Positions 26,951-36,432 are shown, numbered from the stretch's first letter. The stretch: 57,359 bases of DNA from Candidatus Eisenbacteria bacterium (GCA_018831195.1 JAHJDP010000011.1:1-57359), one strand, 5' to 3'. Translations and numbers: made by a program. Notes: generated by a model from the sequence alone, not told the origin.

Positions 26951-27233
26951 GATGTGCCTCCGTTTTCCGACGACTGTGATAAATCTGAACCATCTCAATA
27001 CGGATACCGACAAGGCCAAGGACTCTTTCAAATGGGTCCCATGAGACTCATTAGTTAGATAATGTTACAGCAAATTTCAGGCGCGGGCAACAAAAATCGC
27101 GATGGAATGGGGCCATTGGAATCTATCGTGTTGTGTTTTTTAAAGTTAGATCTAATGACTCATTTCACCCATATGAGGGGAATCGCGGTCCGTGGCCGGC
27201 TGGAAAATAGAAAATGCGAAAACCCGGCTTTGT

Positions 27234-28166
27234 CTATCCCTTCTGCGCCAAAAAGAACCGGTCACGCCCGGCAAGATCTTTAACAATACGGATATGGTGA
27301 TAAATCTCTTGCGCCTTGGCAGCCGTCTGAATCGCCGGCGCCTGCTCCGAAGAGAATTCCAGCGCCAGTAATCCGCCGGGTCTTAAGCAGCGGTGAGCTT
27401 CTGCGATCAATCGCATGAGATAATCTGTGCCCTGCTCCCCGCCGTCAAGGGCGAGAGTGGGTTCGTGCTCGCGGATCTCCCGGGGCAATTGCCCCATGTC
27501 CGGCGCCGGGATATAAGGCGGATTGGATATGACGGCATCGAATCCCTCTCCGGGAATCGATTCATCGATCGCACGGAATAGATCCGATTTTAAAAGGCGG
27601 ATTCGGCAGCACAAATCATGTGTTTTCACATTTTCCCGCGCATAGGCCAGGGCCTCGGTGGAGATATCGATCGCCATGGCCTGAACATTCCTGTTGCGCA
27701 TCGCCAGAGCGATTGGAATCGCCCCGGATCCGGTGCCCACATCCAACACCCGTACCGGCGGGGAAGATAATCTTCCCGACGCATCGTTCAGCGGCGGCGC
27801 GGGCGCCCCTCCCGGTTCAGCGCCTGCCAACCCAAGCTCTTCTTCCACCACCTCCACCAGCCGCTCCGTCTCGCTCCGGGGAATCAGGACGCCCGGACCG
27901 ACGCGGAGGATATATCCCATGAAGTCGGCGGTGCCGAGCACATAGGCCAGCGGCTCACCGAACAGCCGCCGGTCCAGCAACGTTTCCAATTGACGTTCTT
28001 CATCAGAAGTGATGTCGCGCTCGGAGCCTGTCAGAAGGGAGATCCGTGTGCATCGCAGGGCATGGGCGAAAAGTAGCTCGGCCTCCAAGCGGGGATTCCC
28101 GGCGCCGATCCGCCGGAGGGAAACCTCCATCATATGAAGCCGTTCCTGGAAAGTGGAGCCGCTCAC
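27234..28166 (-). CDS. prmC: Release-factor glutamine methyltransferase PrmC
   Basis: This 310-residue SAM-dependent enzyme methylates the Gln of the GGQ motif in release factors. An N-terminal helical domain (NPRLEAELLFAHAL) precedes the Rossmann fold with motif I VLDVGTGSGAIPIALA and the catalytic ISNPPYIP. A Pro/Ala/Gly-rich insertion of about 25 residues precedes motif I. I chose GTG 28166, thirteen bases after the prfA stop, because the longer frame overlaps prfA without family similarity. It sits directly behind its substrate gene prfA. Confidence 0.92.
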   Translation of the reverse strand: MSGSTFQERLHMMEVSLRRIGAGNPRLEAELLFAHALRCTRISLLTGSERDITSDEERQLETLLDRRLFGEPLAYVLGTADFMGYILRVGPGVLIPRSETERLVEVVEEELGLAGAEPGGAPAPPLNDASGRLSSPPVRVLDVGTGSGAIPIALAMRNRNVQAMAIDISTEALAYARENVKTHDLCCRIRLLKSDLFRAIDESIPGEGFDAVISNPPYIPAPDMGQLPREIREHEPTLALDGGEQGTDYLMRLIAEAHRCLRPGGLLALEFSSEQAPAIQTAAKAQEIYHHIRIVKDLAGRDRFFLAQKG

Positions 28167-28179
28167 GACGAATCCCAGC

Positions 28180-29262
28180 CTATTCCTCGATCCCCGCCGC
28201 CAGAGCCCGCTCGGCCTCGGCCACCTGAAGTTTCTCAATTAAGGTATCAAGATCACCTTCAAGCACGGCTTCGAGGTTGTACAATGTAAAACCGATGCGG
28301 TGATCGGTCACTCGGCCCTGCGGAAAATTATACGTGCGGATTTTCGCTGAACGATCACCGGTGGAAACCATGCTGCGCCGCGCATCGGCGACCTTCGCCA
28401 CCCGATCGGTCCTGGCCTTATCGAGAATCTTTGAGCGCAACACCTTCAGCGCTTTCGCCTTATTCTTGATTTGGCTTCTCTCGTCCTGGCATTGTACAAC
28501 AATACCCGTCGGGATATGCCGGATACGGACGGCCGAATCGGTCGTGTTGACACTCTGGCCGCCGGGTCCCGAAGAGCGGTAGACATCCACCTTCAGATCC
28601 TCGGGGGCGAACTTCACATCAACCTCTTCCGCCTCGGGAAAAACGGCGACAGTAATCGCCGATGTATGAATCCGGCCGCTCGACTCGGTCGTCGGCACTC
28701 TCTGAACGCGGTGAACGCCGCTCTCGAATTTAAACAGACCGTAAGCCCCCTCCCCCTGTATCGTGAGGACAATCTCTTTATAACCGCCGATCTCGGTGGG
28801 GTGGCTCGTCATGATTTCAATCTTGTAATGGTGCCGCTCCGCGAACCGGGTCATGAGCCGGAAGATATCGGCCGCAAAAAGCGCCGCTTCATCGCCGCCG
28901 GTACCCGCCCGAATCTCCATCATAGCGTTGCGGTCATCAGCGGGATCCTTGGGTATCAGCTTTCGTTTCAGCGCAATTTCGGCCTTCTCCGCCTGGGCCT
29001 CGAGTTCCAGGATCTCCTCTTCCGCCAGGGTGACGAGATCGGCGTCTTCTCCCAGGAAAATAATCTGCTGGGCTTCGGCCAGCGCCTCCGTCGCCTTTTG
29101 ATAGACACGCATGGCTTCCAGGAGGTTCTGCACACGCACCCGATCACGCCCGACCGTCTTCAGCCTATCCTGATCCTTCAGGATCTTCGGATCGCTCAAT
29201 TCCTGATTGATCTGCTCCATCTGCTCCAGCAGACGTTCCCGGCCTCTCAACAGATCATCCAT
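28180..29262 (-). CDS. prfA: Peptide chain release factor 1
   Basis: This 360-residue class I release factor has the peptidyl-hydrolysis motif GGQ in [16 protein letters not shown]. The codon-reading element is of PxT type (RVPTTES), which indicates RF1 (UAA/UAG) rather than RF2. The N-terminal domain and the family pattern [15 protein letters not shown] are complete. Its length is normal. It lies between rpmE and prmC in the conserved rho cluster, but a hairpin with a T run precedes it, so its level may be set apart from rpmE. Confidence 0.96.
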   Translation of the reverse strand: MDDLLRGRERLLEQMEQINQELSDPKILKDQDRLKTVGRDRVRVQNLLEAMRVYQKATEALAEAQQIIFLGEDADLVTLAEEEILELEAQAEKAEIALKRKLIPKDPADDRNAMMEIRAGTGGDEAALFAADIFRLMTRFAERHHYKIEIMTSHPTEIGGYKEIVLTIQGEGAYGLFKFESGVHRVQRVPTTESSGRIHTSAITVAVFPEAEEVDVKFAPEDLKVDVYRSSGPGGQSVNTTDSAVRIRHIPTGIVVQCQDERSQIKNKAKALKVLRSKILDKARTDRVAKVADARRSMVSTGDRSAKIRTYNFPQGRVTDHRIGFTLYNLEAVLEGDLDTLIEKLQVAEAERALAAGIEE

Positions 29263-29282
29263 AGGACACCCTTCCGGATTTG

Positions 29283-29325
29283 AAAAAAAACGATGAGGTC
29301 CGTCGCCGCTATCAGCGGGCGGACC
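29283..29325 (-). terminator. Possible intrinsic terminator or attenuator between rpmE and prfA
   Basis: Read on the minus strand, GGTCCG and CGGACC (29320-29325 and 29297-29302) form a stem with an inner CGC/GCG pair. Six bases later comes a run of eight T (29290-29283). It sits in the 84-base gap before prfA. Confidence 0.65.
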
Positions 29326-29346
29326 CCATCCAACATGTGCTACGGC

Positions 29347-29604
29347 CTACTGACCGCCGGATGAGGGAGCTGACTTCTTCTTCGAGTCCTTTTGGGGCTC
29401 TTCATTTTTCTCATACTTCTTGCGGAATCGCTCCACCCGGCCGGCTGAATCAACAAGCTTCTGCTTTCCGGTGAAGAACGGATGGCAATTTGAGCAAATT
29501 TCGATCGTCGTATCTTTATCCATCGTGGAACGTGTCTCAATGACATTTCCACAAACACACTTAAAGGTACGATTCTCATACTTCGGATGTATGTTCTTCT
29601 TCAT
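29347..29604 (-). CDS. rpmE: 50S ribosomal protein L31
   Basis: This 85-residue protein is the zinc-binding (C+) form of L31, with CVCG (C17 and C19) and [14 protein letters not shown] Lys/Glu/Ser-rich tail (residues 66-85) is longer than in Escherichia coli. It starts 14 bases after the rho stop, a gene order conserved across many phyla. GAGGGAG lies just upstream of ATG 29604. Confidence 0.95.
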   Translation of the reverse strand: MKKNIHPKYENRTFKCVCGNVIETRSTMDKDTTIEICSNCHPFFTGKQKLVDSAGRVERFRKKYEKNEEPQKDSKKKSAPSSGGQ

Positions 29605-29618
29605 GACTCCCTCGTTTG

Positions 29619-30866
29619 TTACGAGTTCATAGACTCCAGGAACTTCTTGTTTGTCTTCGTTTGGCTCATCTTATCCACAAGGAACTCCATTGCTTCAACC
29701 GAATTCAGTTCACTGAGGAATTTGCGGAGAATCCAAACCTTGCGAAGATCGGCCTCGGCAATCAGAAGCTCTTCGTGGCGGGTTCCCGACCGATTCAGAT
29801 CAATCGCGGGGAAGATCCGCTTGTCGCTGAGCTTGCGATCCAGGACCAATTCCATATTACCGGTACCCTTGAACTCTTCAAAGATAACCTCATCCATACG
29901 GCTGCCCGTGTCGATGAGCGCCGTGGCGCAAATCGTGAGGCTGCCGCCCTCTTCTATATTGCGCGCCGCGCCGAAAAATCTCTTCGGGCGGTGCAACGCG
30001 TTGGCGTCGACACCACCGGAGAGGATCTTTCCGCTGTGCGGAACGATGGTATTGTAGGCGCGCGCCAAACGTGTAATCGAATCGAGCAGGATGACGACAT
30101 CGCGCTTATGTTCAACCAAACGCCGCGCCTTCTCGATTACCATTTCCGCAACCTGCACGTGCCGTTCCGCCGGCTCATCGAATGTGGAACTAACCACCTC
30201 GCCGTCAACCGAACGGGCCATATCGGTCACTTCTTCAGGGCGCTCATCGATGAGGAGGACGATCAGCATGACATCCGGGTGATTCTCTGTGATCGCCTGC
30301 GCGATTTTTTTGAGGATGACGGTTTTCCCCGCCTTGGGGGGTGAGACGATCAGCCCGCGCTGGCCTTTTCCGATCGGGGCGAGCAGGTCGATGATGCGGG
30401 TTGTGATATCGCGCTTGGCGACTTCCAAACGAAATCGCTCATTCGGATAAAGAGGCGTCAGGTTGTCAAAAAGTGTCTTTTCCTTCGTTGCTTCGGGACC
30501 CTCAAAATTGATCGCCTCCACCCTCAGCAGAGCGAAATACCGCTCGCCATCCTTGGGAGGGCGAACCTGCCCGGAAACAGTGTCGCCGGTCCGCAGATCG
30601 AATCGCTTGATCTGGCTCGGGGAGACATAGATGTCGTCGGGGCTTGGCAGATAGTTGTAATCAGGGGAGCGAAGAAAACCATATCCCTCGGGCAGGATTT
30701 CAAGGACACCTTCGGCGAAGATATTTCCATTCTTCTCAGTCTGCGCTTCAAGAATCTTAAACATAAGCTCTTGTTTTCGCAGACCGCTGGTGCCCTGAAT
30801 ACCCAACTCATTGGCGACTTTTACCAAATCCGAGATGGTCTTCCTTTTCATGTCGGCAATGTCCAT
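29619..30866 (-). CDS. rho: Transcription termination factor Rho
   Basis: This 415-residue hexameric RNA helicase starts with a Rho-N helical domain ([17 protein letters not shown]). The RNA-binding cold-shock-like domain contains [30 protein letters not shown]. The ATPase has Walker [13 protein letters not shown], Walker [17 protein letters not shown] and the Q/R-loop regions. There are no long insertions. ATG 30866 is taken because AGGAG lies eight bases upstream; the 19 earlier codons look untranslated. A promoter about 260 bases upstream implies a long leader. Confidence 0.96.
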   Translation of the reverse strand: MDIADMKRKTISDLVKVANELGIQGTSGLRKQELMFKILEAQTEKNGNIFAEGVLEILPEGYGFLRSPDYNYLPSPDDIYVSPSQIKRFDLRTGDTVSGQVRPPKDGERYFALLRVEAINFEGPEATKEKTLFDNLTPLYPNERFRLEVAKRDITTRIIDLLAPIGKGQRGLIVSPPKAGKTVILKKIAQAITENHPDVMLIVLLIDERPEEVTDMARSVDGEVVSSTFDEPAERHVQVAEMVIEKARRLVEHKRDVVILLDSITRLARAYNTIVPHSGKILSGGVDANALHRPKRFFGAARNIEEGGSLTICATALIDTGSRMDEVIFEEFKGTGNMELVLDRKLSDKRIFPAIDLNRSGTRHEELLIAEADLRKVWILRKFLSELNSVEAMEFLVDKMSQTKTNKKFLESMNS

Positions 30867-31131
30867 CACTTGGCTCCTATTATTATGTATTGGACATGAC
30901 AGTATAGCCTGGCACAGTGACAACCGTACATTTCAGGTTGAGATTTTCCCCTTGAATTCCCCAACATAGCAGGCCGATGGCTACGAGGCTTTCGAGATTC
31001 CCTTCCTGGTCTTCAAAATGATTCCGGTCCATCGGTCGGACTCGTAGAACAGCTGGATCGGATATCTGAATCAGGGAAGCATTGGGAGATTTGGCAGCCT
31101 AGCGGCTGGCTCCATCCTCAGTACAGTACAG

Positions 31132-31160
31132 ATGCTAGGTCCCATTGCCGAAACTGTCAA
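31132..31160 (-). promoter_or_regulatory. Putative promoter of the rho operon
   Basis: On the minus strand TTGACA (31160-31155), a 17-base spacer and TAGCAT (31137-31132) predict a start near 31125. The leader to the rho start would be about 260 bases and has no open frame of note. The -35 box overlaps the stop codon of the KARI-like gene. Confidence 0.65.
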
Positions 31161-32299
31161 CACCTTTTCTCTGGGGCCTCTGGAGGGACATGCTGACCCT
31201 CCCCGGTCCTCAGATCATCCGACATGCACTCATTCTTAAAATCACCGCGCCATCGGGCGAGTTTTTGATACATTGCATTGCTAGGGTGATGTCGGGCTTG
31301 CTTCAACAGATCGTCGAGCCGGGGATTTCCGTGGGCCACATCTTCCATCCACTCTTTACCAAATCGGCCCGAGGCCGCCTCATTTAATATTTCGGCAAGT
31401 CTCTCCCTGACTTGATCATTGATGATCCTCGGCCCTCTTGTCAATTCCCCAAAAAGAGCCGTGGGGCTGATCTTTTCCCGCATCCCTTCGGGGCCGAAAC
31501 GGGTGAGGAGGTCGGCGGTCACACCCACCTGCTGCATACATTCAATATAGGCCAGCTCTCCGGGATATCCCGCCTTAACCAGGGTATCGTACGCGGCTTG
31601 CGCCAAGGCCATCATCCCCCCGCAGAGGACCGCTTGCTCGCCAAAGAGATCCACGACCGTCTCATTTTCCACTGTCGTGATATAGACCCCCTGGCGCAAT
31701 AACCCCAATCCCTGCGCCAGGGCCAAGGCCCTCTCCTCCGCCGATCCGCCGGCATCCTGATGCACCGCCACAATACCCGGCAGCCCCCGGCCTTCGATAA
31801 ACGCCTCACGAAGCCTCGATCCCGGTCCGGTCGGCGCCACAAGGACCACATCCCAATCGGGTGGCGGTTCCAAACCTCCGTATAGGAGCGAGAAACCATG
31901 CGCCAAGCAAAGCAGGGGCGGATTCAAAATTTGCGCGGTGCGATCTTGGCTGCCCGCATCGCCGGCCGCGGGAGCCTCACGGCGGTCAGGGGGGGCGAAA
32001 ACCTGTCGCGAGAGAATTTCCGCTTGATGCTCGTCGGGAAGCAGCGAAATGAGAATCCGGCACCGTTGAACGCACGCCTGCATTGATATGACTTCGAAGC
32101 CGTCGTCCCCAGCAACGCGGGCGCCCTCCCCACCGGGACGGGCGCCCACAAGGACCGTGAATTGATGGTCTCTTCCCGAATCTCTCAGGTTCAAGGCCTG
32201 CGCCCGGCCTTGATTTCCATAGCCGAGGACACCGATCCTCAGCCCCTTTAAATGATCCCAGGCCTGCGGCGTGTCACCGCGGACCCAATCGCCGATCAT
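31157..32299 (-). CDS. Ketol-acid reductoisomerase-like protein with altered active site
   Basis: This 380-residue protein aligns with KARI (IlvC), the NADPH-dependent second step of branched-chain amino acid synthesis. The Rossmann motif GVLGYGNQGRAQALNL (residues 23-38), HGF (H134), DLFGEQAVLCGG (metal ligands D217 and E221) and YIEC (E253) are kept. The catalytic Lys of the family motif APKGPG is Thr here (APTGPG, T157), and the second Glu of ECLHE is Gln (Q257). A Pro/Ala/Asp-rich insertion lies at about 104-126. ATG 32299 overlaps the TPR gene stop by one base (TGATG). It may have changed chemistry or be a non-catalytic paralogue. No other ilv or leu gene is nearby. Confidence 0.8.
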   Translation of the reverse strand: MIGDWVRGDTPQAWDHLKGLRIGVLGYGNQGRAQALNLRDSGRDHQFTVLVGARPGGEGARVAGDDGFEVISMQACVQRCRILISLLPDEHQAEILSRQVFAPPDRREAPAAGDAGSQDRTAQILNPPLLCLAHGFSLLYGGLEPPPDWDVVLVAPTGPGSRLREAFIEGRGLPGIVAVHQDAGGSAEERALALAQGLGLLRQGVYITTVENETVVDLFGEQAVLCGGMMALAQAAYDTLVKAGYPGELAYIECMQQVGVTADLLTRFGPEGMREKISPTALFGELTRGPRIINDQVRERLAEILNEAASGRFGKEWMEDVAHGNPRLDDLLKQARHHPSNAMYQKLARWRGDFKNECMSDDLRTGEGQHVPPEAPEKRC

Positions 32300-33579
32300 C
32301 AGTCGCCCGCGACGCTCGCTTTGAACTCGGATTGAAATTGCTGTTTGCAGTTCACAAAAGCATAGGCTTTCCCTTCGGTCCAATAGAACCAGCAAACATA
32401 TTCCTGACCGGAGCTGTCGGTGAAACGCCGCACCTCCTCCGGCTCGCCCCTGTTACGAAGGGCGTCCAGCATATCCGACTTCGGACCGCAATTCGTCGCT
32501 TCATCCCGCACGGTCGCGGCGGTTTCCGGCCGGCTGTCGGAAAGAGCCTTCCCCAGCACAAACTCGGCGACGAACTCTTCCTTCTTGTCCAACTTGCTTA
32601 AGATCCGGCCGAGCAGGATCCGGTACTCACCGTCCTTGGAGTTGATATCAACAAGTTTCCGAGCCTGTACTTCGGCGTCAACATACTCCCCCAAATCCCA
32701 CAGGGCCACGGTCATATTGTACAATGCATCCTCATCGGTGGCCACACGATCCACAACCTTTTGGTAGAAGTTGGCCGCTTCCCTGAGATACTCGGTCTTC
32801 TCCTCCTTGGGAACATTGAGGGCTTTCTGGAAATAACTGCCCGCCAATTGATAAAGCAAATCGGGTTCATCCGGCGTGATCTCCATCACATTGTGATAGA
32901 ATCGGATGGCGTCATCCCATCGCTCGGTCTGATAGGCTTTATTCGCCAGATCCCAATAAACGGCGACCAGCAGCCCATTCACGTCTTCCTGTTTCTTCTG
33001 AGCCTCGGCGGCGTTTTGCGCATTGGCCATCTGCTCTGCCGCCATCTTCTGAACATTGGTAAAGATGGCGATCGCCGCATCCGTCTCACCGAGCTGATAA
33101 CGCAATTTACCGATATAGATATGCGTATCTAATTGTTCAGGGGCGTAGATCGTGGCGATTTGAAACTGCTTTAGAGCTTCATTAAATTTCGCCTTGCTTC
33201 CCGCTTCATCGCCATCATCTCTCAGCACATTCCCTTCACCGGCCAGCCTCAGTGCGTCATTGTGCAGCTCCGTCCAGTAGTGCAGGCGATTGACCGTAAT
33301 CTGATCCCCCAACTCCGGCATCAGTTCGACGGCCTTCTTAAGAGCCGCATCCGCCTCTTCGGGATGCTTCAGCTCGGCTTCGGTCAAGCCCAAGTACATG
33401 TAAGCCTCGCCGTTGTCGGGCTGTTCAATAATCGCCAATTGGAACTGCTCCAAAGCCCTCTCGAACCGGCGCTGATCAAAGTGAAGCTTACCCCCCGAAA
33501 TATGAGCGCTTTTGCACGCCATGAGTCCCGACAGGCTGACGGCCACAATGAGGAGAAACAATATCTTCAGCAGTCGCAT
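32299..33579 (-). CDS. TPR-repeat lipoprotein
   Basis: This 426-residue protein has a lipoprotein signal peptide with lipobox LMAC (C22). At least five tetratricopeptide repeats follow (for example ALEQFQLAIIEQPDNGEAYMYLGL and AIRFYHNVMEITPDEPDLLYQLAG). The last 80 residues leave the repeat pattern and carry paired cysteines (TNCGP, VCWFYW, VNCKQQF). Such proteins are periplasmic or outer-membrane scaffolds for protein-protein contacts. It is translationally coupled to the KARI-like gene, an unexpected partner. AGGGGG lies about seven bases before ATG 33579, and a promoter lies at 33652-33680. Confidence 0.87.
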   Translation of the reverse strand: MRLLKILFLLIVAVSLSGLMACKSAHISGGKLHFDQRRFERALEQFQLAIIEQPDNGEAYMYLGLTEAELKHPEEADAALKKAVELMPELGDQITVNRLHYWTELHNDALRLAGEGNVLRDDGDEAGSKAKFNEALKQFQIATIYAPEQLDTHIYIGKLRYQLGETDAAIAIFTNVQKMAAEQMANAQNAAEAQKKQEDVNGLLVAVYWDLANKAYQTERWDDAIRFYHNVMEITPDEPDLLYQLAGSYFQKALNVPKEEKTEYLREAANFYQKVVDRVATDEDALYNMTVALWDLGEYVDAEVQARKLVDINSKDGEYRILLGRILSKLDKKEEFVAEFVLGKALSDSRPETAATVRDEATNCGPKSDMLDALRNRGEPEEVRRFTDSSGQEYVCWFYWTEGKAYAFVNCKQQFQSEFKASVAGD

Positions 33580-33605
33580 GTGCTACCCCCTATAAATCCC
33601 AACCC

Positions 33606-33640
33606 GCCGCTGTTGATGATCGTGGTTGGAAAACAGCGGC
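33606..33640. repeat. Inverted repeat in the TPR operon leader
   Basis: GCCGCTGTT (33606-33614) and its exact complement AACAGCGGC (33632-33640) are separated by 17 bases. They lie between the predicted transcription start (about 33645) and ATG 33579, so the transcript could fold near the ribosome-binding site. It may instead be a protein-binding palindrome. Confidence 0.6.
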
Positions 33641-33651
33641 CCTCGTTGGTG

Positions 33652-33680
33652 AGGGTAGGAACCGGGATGGAAGGTGTCAA
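33652..33680 (-). promoter_or_regulatory. Promoter of the TPR lipoprotein / KARI-like operon
   Basis: On the minus strand TTGACA (33680-33675), a 17-base spacer and TACCCT (33657-33652) fit a sigma70-type promoter. The predicted start is about 66 bases before the lipoprotein start codon. Confidence 0.65.
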
Positions 33681-33726
33681 GCCCACCCGGGGAACCCCAT
33701 CGCGGAAAACGCTTTAAGAGTGAGAA

Positions 33727-35874
33727 TTAGAGACTGTGGAGGGGGTCGACATCGACAATCAACCGGACCCCGCCCCGCTGAGCTTCATCCCACCGAATGG
33801 CCTCTTCCACCACCGGCTTGAGCTTGCGGGCCGAGAGGGTCCGCAGTGTCAGATGCCAGCGATAGCGGCCTTTCATGCGTTCCAACGGCATGGGAGCCGG
33901 CCCGAAAATCTGCACACCCTGAATCGCCTGCCGGGCGATCCAGGAGACGAGGTGTTGTTGAAGCCTCTCCGAATATTGAATGACCCGCTCTTCCTTCGGA
34001 TCGTCCAGCAGCAGATGCGCCTGGCGCGAGAAGGGGGGGAATCCAAGGGCGCGCCGCTCCTCGATTTCCACGGCGTAGAATTTCTCATAGTCCTGCGACG
34101 CGGCCGCCTGAATCACAAAATGATCGGGCATGAAGGTCTGGAGGATAACCTGACCCGGCCGATCCCCCCGGCCGGCCCGGCCCGCCACCTGGGTCAGGAT
34201 CTGGAAGGCCCGCTCCTGGCCCCGAAAATCAGGGATCGCCATTTCTCGATCCGCCAGTAAAACGCCGACGAGGGTGACACCGGGAAAATCGAGCCCCTTC
34301 CCCACCATCTGCGTTCCCACGAGGATATCGATCTCTCTATCCTCGAAGGCGCCGATCATCTCTCGGTGGGCGCCTCGCCGGCGGGTCGTATCCATATCCA
34401 TCCTCAAGATGCGGGCGCCGGGCATGTGGGTCCGGAGCTGGCTCTCCACCTTCTGGGTCCCAAAACCGCCGTACAGAAAGTCCCGCCCCCCGCAGGAGGG
34501 ACACGAGCGGATTTCCTCCTCGCGGTGGCCGCAGTAATGGCAACGGAGGTGCCCGCCTTGCCGGTGATAGGTCAGGATGACACTGCAGTTGGGACAGGGG
34601 GCGACAAGGCCGCACCCCACGCATTGAACCGATGTTGAGTGCCCGCGACGGTTTAGAAAGATGATCGCCTGCTCCTTGCGGTCCAGACAATTCCGCAGGC
34701 GCTCGAGCAGCAGCTCAGAGAAGGGCTCTCCGGCCAGCCGGGGCTGGGAAAGAACCTCTATGGCGCGCGCCCGGGCTTGCTCCCCATCCGGCGCCTTCGG
34801 CGACAATGTCCTATCGGACGGATGGGCTTCCTCCTCGCGCGGTCGGAGATCGGCCATGACGACACAGGCGGTCGGCCGCTGTTCGACACGTTCCGGCATG
34901 GAAAGGTATCGAAATTTCTCCAGATCGACGTTGTGCCGGCTCTCCAAGGATGGCGTTGCCGATCCGGCGATGGCGACCACTCCCTCGATCCGGGCCCGCA
35001 TCAGGGCGACATCGCGCCCATGATATCGAGGCGAATCCCCCTGTTTATAGGCGCCTTCATGCTCCTCATCGATGATGATGGCGCCCAGCCGCGGTATCGG
35101 GACAAAGGCGGCGGAGCGGGTCCCAACAATGACCGGCAGCTCACCCTCCCGAGCGCGCCACCAGTTTGTCCGGCGCTCGCCGGCCGCCATCCCGCTATGA
35201 AAGATCCCCACCGAGTTCCCCAATCGTCTCTGAAAACGCTGCACCAGCTGCGTCCCCATGGCGATTTCCGGAACAAGCATCAGGGTCCCGCGCCCCTGAT
35301 CCAGGAGATGCTGCGCAATATTAAGATAGACTTCGGTTTTTCCGCTCCCCGTAACGCCGTGCAGGAGAAAGACCGGGGGGGCGCCCCTTTTACCAGCCCC
35401 TTCTTCCGCCACCCGATGGGCCGGGAGGGCACCGAGGATCGTCGCCAGAACCTCCGATTGATGGGGTGTGAGATGGAGGGGTTGCTCGAGCGCCTCGGGG
35501 AGATCCTGCGCATCCGCTGTCTTCCGGGCCCGAGCGCGACCCTTCCAAACCTGTCCGGGTAGAGCCGCCTCAAAGACTTCACCGATCGGGCAGGCATAGT
35601 AGTCAGCGACCCAGCGAACCAGCTTGAAGAGCGCGCCTTCGAGAAGAGGCTCGTCCGGCTCCAGCGCCTCCACCGGCTTGATCCTCCCCGTCAGGACCGG
35701 CGCCTGGGCGGCCGGAAGGCAATCGACGACATAGCCGTGCGTCCGCCGTCCGCGAAGGGGCACAAGAACACGATGACCCGGTTTCAGGATTCCCTCCAGC
35801 TCATCGGGAATGCTGTAACTGAGGGGTTTTCGCAAACCGAGGGGTAAGGCGACAAGGGCGATGCGCTTCGACAC
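33727..35874 (-). CDS. priA: Primosomal helicase PriA (replication restart)
   Basis: This 715-residue 3'-5' helicase reloads the replisome at stalled forks. An N-terminal 3' DNA-binding domain (GHRVLVPLRGRRTHGYV) is followed by helicase motif I GVTGSGKTEVYL, the DEEH box IIDEEHEGAYK and motif III GSATPSLES. A zinc-binding insert has eight cysteines (CVGCG, CPNC, CHYC, CPSCGG). Motifs V and VI (GTQMVGKGLDFP, QVAGRAGRGDRPG) complete it. GTG 35874 is taken as the start because GGAGG lies about six bases upstream and family similarity begins there. Confidence 0.95.
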   Translation of the reverse strand: MSKRIALVALPLGLRKPLSYSIPDELEGILKPGHRVLVPLRGRRTHGYVVDCLPAAQAPVLTGRIKPVEALEPDEPLLEGALFKLVRWVADYYACPIGEVFEAALPGQVWKGRARARKTADAQDLPEALEQPLHLTPHQSEVLATILGALPAHRVAEEGAGKRGAPPVFLLHGVTGSGKTEVYLNIAQHLLDQGRGTLMLVPEIAMGTQLVQRFQRRLGNSVGIFHSGMAAGERRTNWWRAREGELPVIVGTRSAAFVPIPRLGAIIIDEEHEGAYKQGDSPRYHGRDVALMRARIEGVVAIAGSATPSLESRHNVDLEKFRYLSMPERVEQRPTACVVMADLRPREEEAHPSDRTLSPKAPDGEQARARAIEVLSQPRLAGEPFSELLLERLRNCLDRKEQAIIFLNRRGHSTSVQCVGCGLVAPCPNCSVILTYHRQGGHLRCHYCGHREEEIRSCPSCGGRDFLYGGFGTQKVESQLRTHMPGARILRMDMDTTRRRGAHREMIGAFEDREIDILVGTQMVGKGLDFPGVTLVGVLLADREMAIPDFRGQERAFQILTQVAGRAGRGDRPGQVILQTFMPDHFVIQAAASQDYEKFYAVEIEERRALGFPPFSRQAHLLLDDPKEERVIQYSERLQQHLVSWIARQAIQGVQIFGPAPMPLERMKGRYRWHLTLRTLSARKLKPVVEEAIRWDEAQRGGVRLIVDVDPLHSL

Positions 35875-35978
35875 AGCATCCTCCGGCGCGGGCAAGGAAC
35901 AGGTGCGGGACAAGGACGGATGTCATTATAATCACAAAGAGGGGCGTCTCAAAGATGGAAATATGGGGGATAAGAATT

Positions 35979-36004
35979 GGGGAAGGCTCCGAAGAGCCTT
36001 CCCC
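35979..36004 (-). terminator. UUCG-capped hairpin after the response regulator
   Basis: An 11-bp perfect stem, GGGGAAGGCTC (35979-35989) against its complement (35994-36004), has a loop that reads C(UUCG)G on the minus strand. The following AATTCTTATC is a weak U tract. It lies 30 bases beyond the stop at 36034. Confidence 0.72.
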
Positions 36005-36033
36005 GTGCTGTCAGGTGTCGCGCGTTACAAGAT

Positions 36034-36432
36034 CTATAAATTGGCTACTTGGCCCTGGTCGGCTTCACTGAGAAGCTCCTCGATCTTTTCCAAGAGCTTT
36101 CTCGGCCGGAAAGGTTTTGTAATGTAGTCATTCGCCCCGGCCTTCATTCCCTCTTCGCGATCAATCGGGCGCCCTTTGGCGGAGAGCAGAATGATGGGGA
36201 TGTCGGCGAATCGCTCTTCCGAACGCAGGTGGCGGCACACCTCATAACCGTCGATCTTGGGCATCATGATATCGAGAACAATGAGATCGGGTGAATTTTC
36301 CTCGACAACCTGAAGGGCTTCCTCGCCGTCGAACGCGGTGAGAACCTCATATCCCTCCATGCTGAGCGAAAACTCAAGGATGTGAACAATATATACCTCG
36401 TCATCCACAACAAGTATCCGCTTGCGTCGCAA
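36034..36432 (-). CDS. Single-domain response regulator
   Basis: This 132-residue CheY-like receiver has the acidic pair in VVDDE, the phosphoacceptor Asp in LIVLDIMMPKIDG, the conserved Thr/Ser position (LLSAKG) and the Lys in ITKPF. No output domain follows. TTG 36432 with GGGAGGGAG just upstream is preferred over the longer frame, which would overlap the GGDEF gene. It lies 28 bases after that gene, so the two receivers are probably cotranscribed and may share a kinase not seen here. Confidence 0.85.
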   Translation of the reverse strand: MRRKRILVVDDEVYIVHILEFSLSMEGYEVLTAFDGEEALQVVEENSPDLIVLDIMMPKIDGYEVCRHLRSEERFADIPIILLSAKGRPIDREEGMKAGANDYITKPFRPRKLLEKIEELLSEADQGQVANL

